A stretch of 64,000 nucleotides of DNA from Ferrovibrio sp965278975 (lineage in GTDB: Bacteria > Pseudomonadota > Alphaproteobacteria > Ferrovibrionales > Ferrovibrionaceae). A program made the translations under genes and the position numbers. The notes below the pieces were generated by a model, which was not told where the DNA came from, ran no database searches, and saw only the letters and a list, made by a program, of their open reading frames with translations. Of this stretch, positions 61,023 to 64,000 are shown one piece after another (position 1 is the stretch's first letter; each line of letters starts with the position of its first letter). Where the stretch lies: the NCBI RefSeq assembly GCF_965278975.1, contig NZ_OZ257126.1, forward strand, positions 744,001 through 808,000. Direction: 5' to 3'.

Positions 61023-61976
61023 TCAGCCTCGCTGGATACGCGGATCGAAGGCTGTCTGCAGCACATCGACCAGCAGGTTGAGCAGCACGAAGAACATCGC
61101 CAGCACCAGGATGGTGCCTTGCAGCAGCGGCAGATCACGCTGGAAGATGGCGAGATTGAGCAGGAAGCCGGTGCCTGGCCAGGCGAACACGGTCTCGATC
61201 AGGATCGAACCGCCAAGCAGATAGCCAAGCTGCAGGCCCATCACAGCAAGCGCCGTAGGCGCGGCATTCTTCACCACATGGCGGAATATGCCGCCATCGC
61301 CCAGGCCCTTGGCGGCCAGGGCCTGCACAAAATCCTGCGACAGTATATCCGCCACCAAGGCCCGGATCGTGCGCGCCACCACACCCATCGGAATCACCGA
61401 CATGGTGACGGCGGGCAGGATCAGGTAGCGGATATGCTCCCAATCCCATTTCCATTCGCTGGAGCCACCGGGGCCGGCGCCGGTGGAGGGCAGCCAGTTG
61501 AGCTGCACCGAGAAGAAGATCACCAGCACCATGCCGAGCCAGTAATGCGGCACGCTGACACCGAGTACGGAAAGTGCCGAAGCGATGCGGTCGAGCGGCG
61601 AATTGCGGAAATAGCCAGCGACGAAACCGAACAGGCAGCCGAAGAAGAAACCGATCATGGTGGCGACCATGGCCAGCATCAGAGTGTTGCTGACCGCGCG
61701 CATCACTTCCGTGAGCACCGGCCGGCCCGAAGCGATTGAGTTGCCCAGATCACCGATCAACACCTTGCCGAGCCAGATGAAATACTGCACCGGCAACGGC
61801 TTGTCGAAACCATAGAAGGCCCGCATCTGCGCCTGCACTTCGGCTGAGGCATCGGTGGGCAACACGGCGGTAAGCGGATCGCCCGGCGTGATATGCACGA
61901 GCAGGAAGCAGACGATGCTGACGCCGAAAGCCACGGGCAGCACATAAAGCAGTCGCTTCAGGGCAAAGAGCAGCAT
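61023..61976 (-). CDS. Dipeptide-type ABC transporter permease (DppB-like)
   Basis: A 317-residue permease. The first helix (LLYVLPVAFGVSIVCFLLVHI) and HITPGDPL are the DppB/OppB N-terminal signature. The EAA-type loop is QALAAKGLGDGGIFRHVVKNA near residues 218-238, followed by LGYLLGGSILIETVFAWPGTG (conserved GG-x-x-x-x-E-x-x-F-x-x-P-G). It follows the binding-protein gene by 67 bases and is translated with DppC. Confidence 0.93.
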   Translation of the reverse strand: MLLFALKRLLYVLPVAFGVSIVCFLLVHITPGDPLTAVLPTDASAEVQAQMRAFYGFDKPLPVQYFIWLGKVLIGDLGNSIASGRPVLTEVMRAVSNTLMLAMVATMIGFFFGCLFGFVAGYFRNSPLDRIASALSVLGVSVPHYWLGMVLVIFFSVQLNWLPSTGAGPGGSSEWKWDWEHIRYLILPAVTMSVIPMGVVARTIRALVADILSQDFVQALAAKGLGDGGIFRHVVKNAAPTALAVMGLQLGYLLGGSILIETVFAWPGTGFLLNLAIFQRDLPLLQGTILVLAMFFVLLNLLVDVLQTAFDPRIQRG

Positions 61977-62043
61977 GGATACTCCTGCGTGGGGCGCATT
62001 TTCCCTGTGGCGGCTGGTATTCCAGCCGCCACAGGGTGGAGGC

Positions 62044-63660
62044 TTACTTGGTCATGGTGATCGGGGTGAGATCCTGGAACCAGTTCTGCGCCTGAACGAA
62101 GCCCTTCACCTTGCTGGTCATGGCGCGCGGATTCACGTCATGGGTCACCATCAGGAAGATGGCGTCATCAACGTATTTCTCGTGCACCTTCTGCATCACC
62201 TTGGTCTGCTCCGCCGGATCGAAGGTGGTGCGCAGCTGATCAAACAGCTTGTCCATGTCCGGGTCGCAGTAATGGCCCCAGTTGGTGCCGGCCGGCGGCG
62301 CGAAATTGCACTGCAGGTGACGGATCACACCGGTGAACGGATCCTGGATGAAGTACGTGTAGTTCATCGCCGTGCCGCCACGCGAACTCTCATGCTTCGA
62401 GCCGGCACGCCAGATGTTGATCAGCGTGTTCCACTCCACCACTTCGAAATCGACCTGGATGCCGATTTCGGCGAGGTTCTGCTGCACGAATTCATTCATC
62501 GGCAGCGGCAGCATCTGGCCCGAACCCGAGGGCGAGATCAGCACTTTGGTCTTCAGCGGCTTGGCCTTGGAATAGCCGGCCTCGGCCATCAGCTTGCTGG
62601 CGGCCGCCACGTCATACTTCAGCTTGAAAGTCGGGTTGCCAAACCACTGGTGGCCCGGCGGATAGAAGCCTTCGGCTGGAATCATCAGGCCGCCAAGCAG
62701 TTCCTTCAGGCCCTGGCGATCCACCGCCAGATTGGCCGCCTTGCGCACGCGGATATCGTTCCAGGGCGAGCCTTCGGCGCGCGAGAGATGCCAGGTCCAG
62801 TTATGCGGATAGGCATTGGTGACGATGGTGAAGCCGGCATTCTTCAACGACGGCACGGCATCCGGGGCCGGCGATTCAATCCAGTCGACCTGACCCGAAC
62901 GCAAAGCGGCGACGCGGGCATTCGGCTCCGGCAGCGGCAGCAGCACCAGCTTGTCCAGCTTCGGCACCCGCTTCTTGTCCCAGTAGTCCGGATTCGGCAC
63001 CAGTTCGGCACGCTCACGCGGCACGAAGGCTGCCAGTTTCCACGGGCCGGTACCCGACGGGGTCTTGGCGAATTCATCCCAGCTCTTGCCAACCTTCTCC
63101 CACTGCGCCGGCGAGGAGAACATGATCCAGGCCAGCTGATAGGGCAGCGTCGCGTCCGGTGACTTGGTGATGATTTCCAGGGTGTACTTGTCCACCGCCT
63201 TGTAGCTGGCGATGGCGGGAATACGCGAGCGGCCTTGAGCCGACTGGCGCGGATCAAATTGCGGCGCGTCCTTGTTCAGCAGCTTTTCGAAATTCCACAC
63301 CGCGGATTCGGCGGTGAATTCGCTGCCATCGTGGAACTTCGCCCCCTGACGAATCTTGAAGGTCCACTTGGTCTTGTCGGTGGCATCCACCTTCCAGCTC
63401 TCGGCCAGGCCAGGCGCGATGTCGGAGGGCTTATCAAAGCTGGAGAGATCCCAGTTGATCAGCGAGTCATAGACCGTGTAGCCCATGAACCGCATGCCCT
63501 CGCCACCATTATCGGTCTGGCCGGTGGTGAGCGGAATGTCGGATGCGGTCATGCCGATGCGCAAGGTGCCCTGGGCGAAGGCGCCAGTGGCGACAAGGCC
63601 AGTCAGTGCCGTGGCGGCAACGAGGCTGAACATGCGGGAGAAGGAGGTTGGGCGGGCCAT
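62044..63660 (-). CDS. Peptide/nickel-type ABC transporter substrate-binding protein
   Basis: A 538-residue binding protein of the SBP_bac_5 family. The signal peptide has the RMFSLVAATALTGLVA core and cleaves near AFAQG. LAESWKVDATDKTKWTF, FKIRQGAKFHDGSEFTAESAVW (family consensus around KFHDG) and FVPRERAELVPNPDYW identify the family. The ligand may be a peptide, glutathione, an opine or another small compound. ATG 63660 is used because it directly precedes the signal peptide. It is the first gene of the leftward operon and is divergent from a racemase-family gene. Confidence 0.92.
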   Translation of the reverse strand: MARPTSFSRMFSLVAATALTGLVATGAFAQGTLRIGMTASDIPLTTGQTDNGGEGMRFMGYTVYDSLINWDLSSFDKPSDIAPGLAESWKVDATDKTKWTFKIRQGAKFHDGSEFTAESAVWNFEKLLNKDAPQFDPRQSAQGRSRIPAIASYKAVDKYTLEIITKSPDATLPYQLAWIMFSSPAQWEKVGKSWDEFAKTPSGTGPWKLAAFVPRERAELVPNPDYWDKKRVPKLDKLVLLPLPEPNARVAALRSGQVDWIESPAPDAVPSLKNAGFTIVTNAYPHNWTWHLSRAEGSPWNDIRVRKAANLAVDRQGLKELLGGLMIPAEGFYPPGHQWFGNPTFKLKYDVAAASKLMAEAGYSKAKPLKTKVLISPSGSGQMLPLPMNEFVQQNLAEIGIQVDFEVVEWNTLINIWRAGSKHESSRGGTAMNYTYFIQDPFTGVIRHLQCNFAPPAGTNWGHYCDPDMDKLFDQLRTTFDPAEQTKVMQKVHEKYVDDAIFLMVTHDVNPRAMTSKVKGFVQAQNWFQDLTPITMTK

Positions 63661-63865
63661 GGAAGGATCCTGCAGTGGATGGTGTTTGCTGCATCGCAAA
63701 CTCCATGCCACGGAACTGATACGCGGGATTCCAAGGAGATGCGGGGGACGCGAAGCCATCGGCACACAAACAACCCAGCGCCAGCCTATTTATTGGGCAG
63801 CAACACGCCTTCATATACCTTAGCCGTTAGTTGAATAGCGAAGCGGCATCCGGGATGATTGCGGC

Positions 63866-64000
63866 ATGCGCCTCCTGCTGCTGAACGGCAATACCAGCCA
63901 AGCCATGACCGACCGCCTTGCTCTGGCGGCGCGCGGCATTGCCCGGCCCGATACCGAGATCATCCCGGTGACCGGACGCTTCGGTGCCGAAGTCATTGCC
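63866..64000 (+). CDS. Asp/Glu/hydantoin racemase family protein (5' end, cut by window edge)
   Basis: The first 45 codons of a gene that runs off the right edge. LLLLNGNTSQAMTDRLALAA matches the N-terminal Rossmann-like strand and NxNTS motif of the hydantoin/aspartate racemase and maleate isomerase group, and VTGRFGAEVIA follows. It is divergent from the peptide-type importer operon, with 205 bases between starts that probably hold both promoters. I could not pick out clear promoter boxes. Confidence 0.75.
   Translation, partial: MRLLLLNGNTSQAMTDRLALAARGIARPDTEIIPVTGRFGAEVIA

Overview
The window is a GC-rich, densely coded bacterial chromosome segment with no rRNA, tRNA, CRISPR array, prophage or insertion sequence that I can see. 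The gene content points to a flagellated alphaproteobacterium, probably near the Rhodospirillales. The reasons are a DUF2794 gene, the domain layout of CheA, CheD next to an atypical receiver, clustered GANTC motifs, and many dipeptide, branched-chain-amino-acid-type and aminoethylphosphonate-type ABC importers. The species cannot be fixed from the sequence alone.

Left part (1-15.4 kb): housekeeping and scattered genes. These are an RNA 2',3'-cyclic phosphodiesterase, an aldo/keto reductase, a large methyl-accepting chemotaxis protein (MCP) with a C-terminal WxxF tether, a tesA/ybbA/ybbP set with overlapping divergent start codons, an MFS drug exporter, a Bax-inhibitor-1 protein, TrmO, an M81 peptidase followed by a TPR protein, and a small secreted Ala/Lys-rich protein.

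Chemotaxis part (15.5-26.7 kb): leftward, a pentapeptide-repeat protein, CheD and a receiver whose phosphoacceptor Asp is Glu. Rightward, a candidate CheZ-like phosphatase, an HPt-like protein whose His is Trp, an orphan helical protein, then STAS-CheY-CheA-CheW-CheR-CheB, a second CheY and a MarR regulator. The core is standard. The accessory proteins look like an under-described signalling layer around it.

Catabolic part I (26.7-43.3 kb): a hydrolase, a class III aminotransferase and a protein with a C-terminal helix-turn-helix. Next come two divergent operons. Leftward is a HisN-type phosphatase, a glutamine-synthetase-like ligase, aldehyde and alcohol dehydrogenases and a glutamine amidotransferase. 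Rightward is an aminoethylphosphonate-type ABC importer, a DeoR regulator and a hydroxyacyl-CoA dehydrogenase-like enzyme. Together they suggest uptake and gamma-glutamyl-protected oxidation of a small (phosphorylated) amino alcohol or amine.

Catabolic part II (43.3-57.8 kb): a Liv-type ABC importer with a CoA ligase, a split biotin-dependent acyl-CoA carboxylase, a crotonase-family enzyme, a TetR regulator, an isovaleryl-CoA-dehydrogenase-type enzyme and an SDR. This fits breakdown of a 3-methyl-branched acid. Four copies of an AATGAA-N5-TTCATT-like palindrome lie before the three transcription units and the tetR gene, which suggests one TetR regulon.

Right end (57.8-64 kb): a DUF1330 protein, a leftward dipeptide-type ABC operon and the start of an Asp/Glu/hydantoin racemase gene cut by the window edge.
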